This document shows positions 6,605-6,650 of a DNA stretch of 6,650 nucleotides, one piece after another. Under the pieces are notes generated by a model. That model was not told the origin of the DNA and did not search any database. It worked only from the letters and a program-made list of their open reading frames with translations. Numbering within the stretch: position 1 is the stretch's first letter; each line of letters starts with the position of its first letter. This DNA comes from Acidobacteriota bacterium (GTDB lineage: Bacteria > Acidobacteriota > Blastocatellia > Pyrinomonadales > Pyrinomonadaceae), in contig JADYZI010000235.1 in the NCBI GenBank assembly GCA_020853255.1, positions 1 through 6,650 of the forward strand, in the 5' to 3' direction. The position numbers and the translations under genes are program-made.

Positions 6605-6650
6605 ATGATCGAAGAAGAACTCACCGGCCAGATCATCAAGTGTTACTATA
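6605..6650 (+). CDS. Probable GxxExxY-family protein, N-terminus only
   Basis: Only 15 codons are visible before the right edge: MIEEELTGQIIKCYY. This resembles the N-terminus of GxxExxY proteins (PDDEXK_3, a predicted nuclease-superfamily fold of about 125-140 residues). Those proteins typically start with an acidic 'EELT..II.CAY' helix before the motif that names the family, which here would lie off the window. GGAA at 6596-6599 is a weak ribosome site five bases before the ATG, and AGGGAG at 6585-6590 is stronger but too far away. The gene is same-strand as uvrB, 113 bases downstream. The role of this family is unknown. Identification rests on very few residues. Confidence 0.55.
   Translation, partial: MIEEELTGQIIKCYY

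Overview
The window reads as an ordinary chromosomal segment of a moderately GC-rich, Gram-negative-type bacterium. Two predicted exported proteins have Sec signal peptides ending in F-A-Q. Together with the style of GroES and UvrB and the mix of genes, this suggests Acidobacteriota, perhaps the Blastocatellia/Pyrinomonadaceae. That placement is an impression from the sequence, not a database result.

Layout. At the left edge, groES runs leftward and is cut by the window just before its stop. Upstream of it are a near-consensus sigma-70-type promoter and a perfect CIRCE operator, the binding site of the heat-shock repressor HrcA. Divergent from groES is a MOSC-domain (YcbX/mARC-like) molybdenum-cofactor protein. 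It is followed by a convergent leftward pair: purC (SAICAR synthase, purine biosynthesis) and, overlapping it by four bases (ATGA), a predicted secreted protein resembling the DUF6683 family. The end of that secreted-protein gene runs 160 bp into the 3' end of the MOSC gene on the opposite strand.

Right of purC, a 269-bp divergent intergenic region carries two candidate promoters and a perfect 7+7-bp inverted repeat. It leads rightward into a membrane-anchored HEAT-repeat-like protein. That gene is followed by uvrB, complete and canonical (nucleotide excision repair), whose start codon is unusually close to its best -10 element. After uvrB, a short spacer holds four evenly spaced CGGAT repeats and a TATAAT box. 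The first 15 codons of a probable GxxExxY-family gene then run off the right edge.

The genes do not form one pathway. They are protein folding, Mo-cofactor redox chemistry, purine synthesis, two envelope proteins of unknown role, and DNA repair. I see no tRNA, rRNA, CRISPR array, insertion sequence or integrase. The points most worth following up are the over-extended C-terminus of the secreted protein, its translational coupling to purC, the CGGAT array in front of the GxxExxY gene, and the possibly leaderless uvrB transcript.
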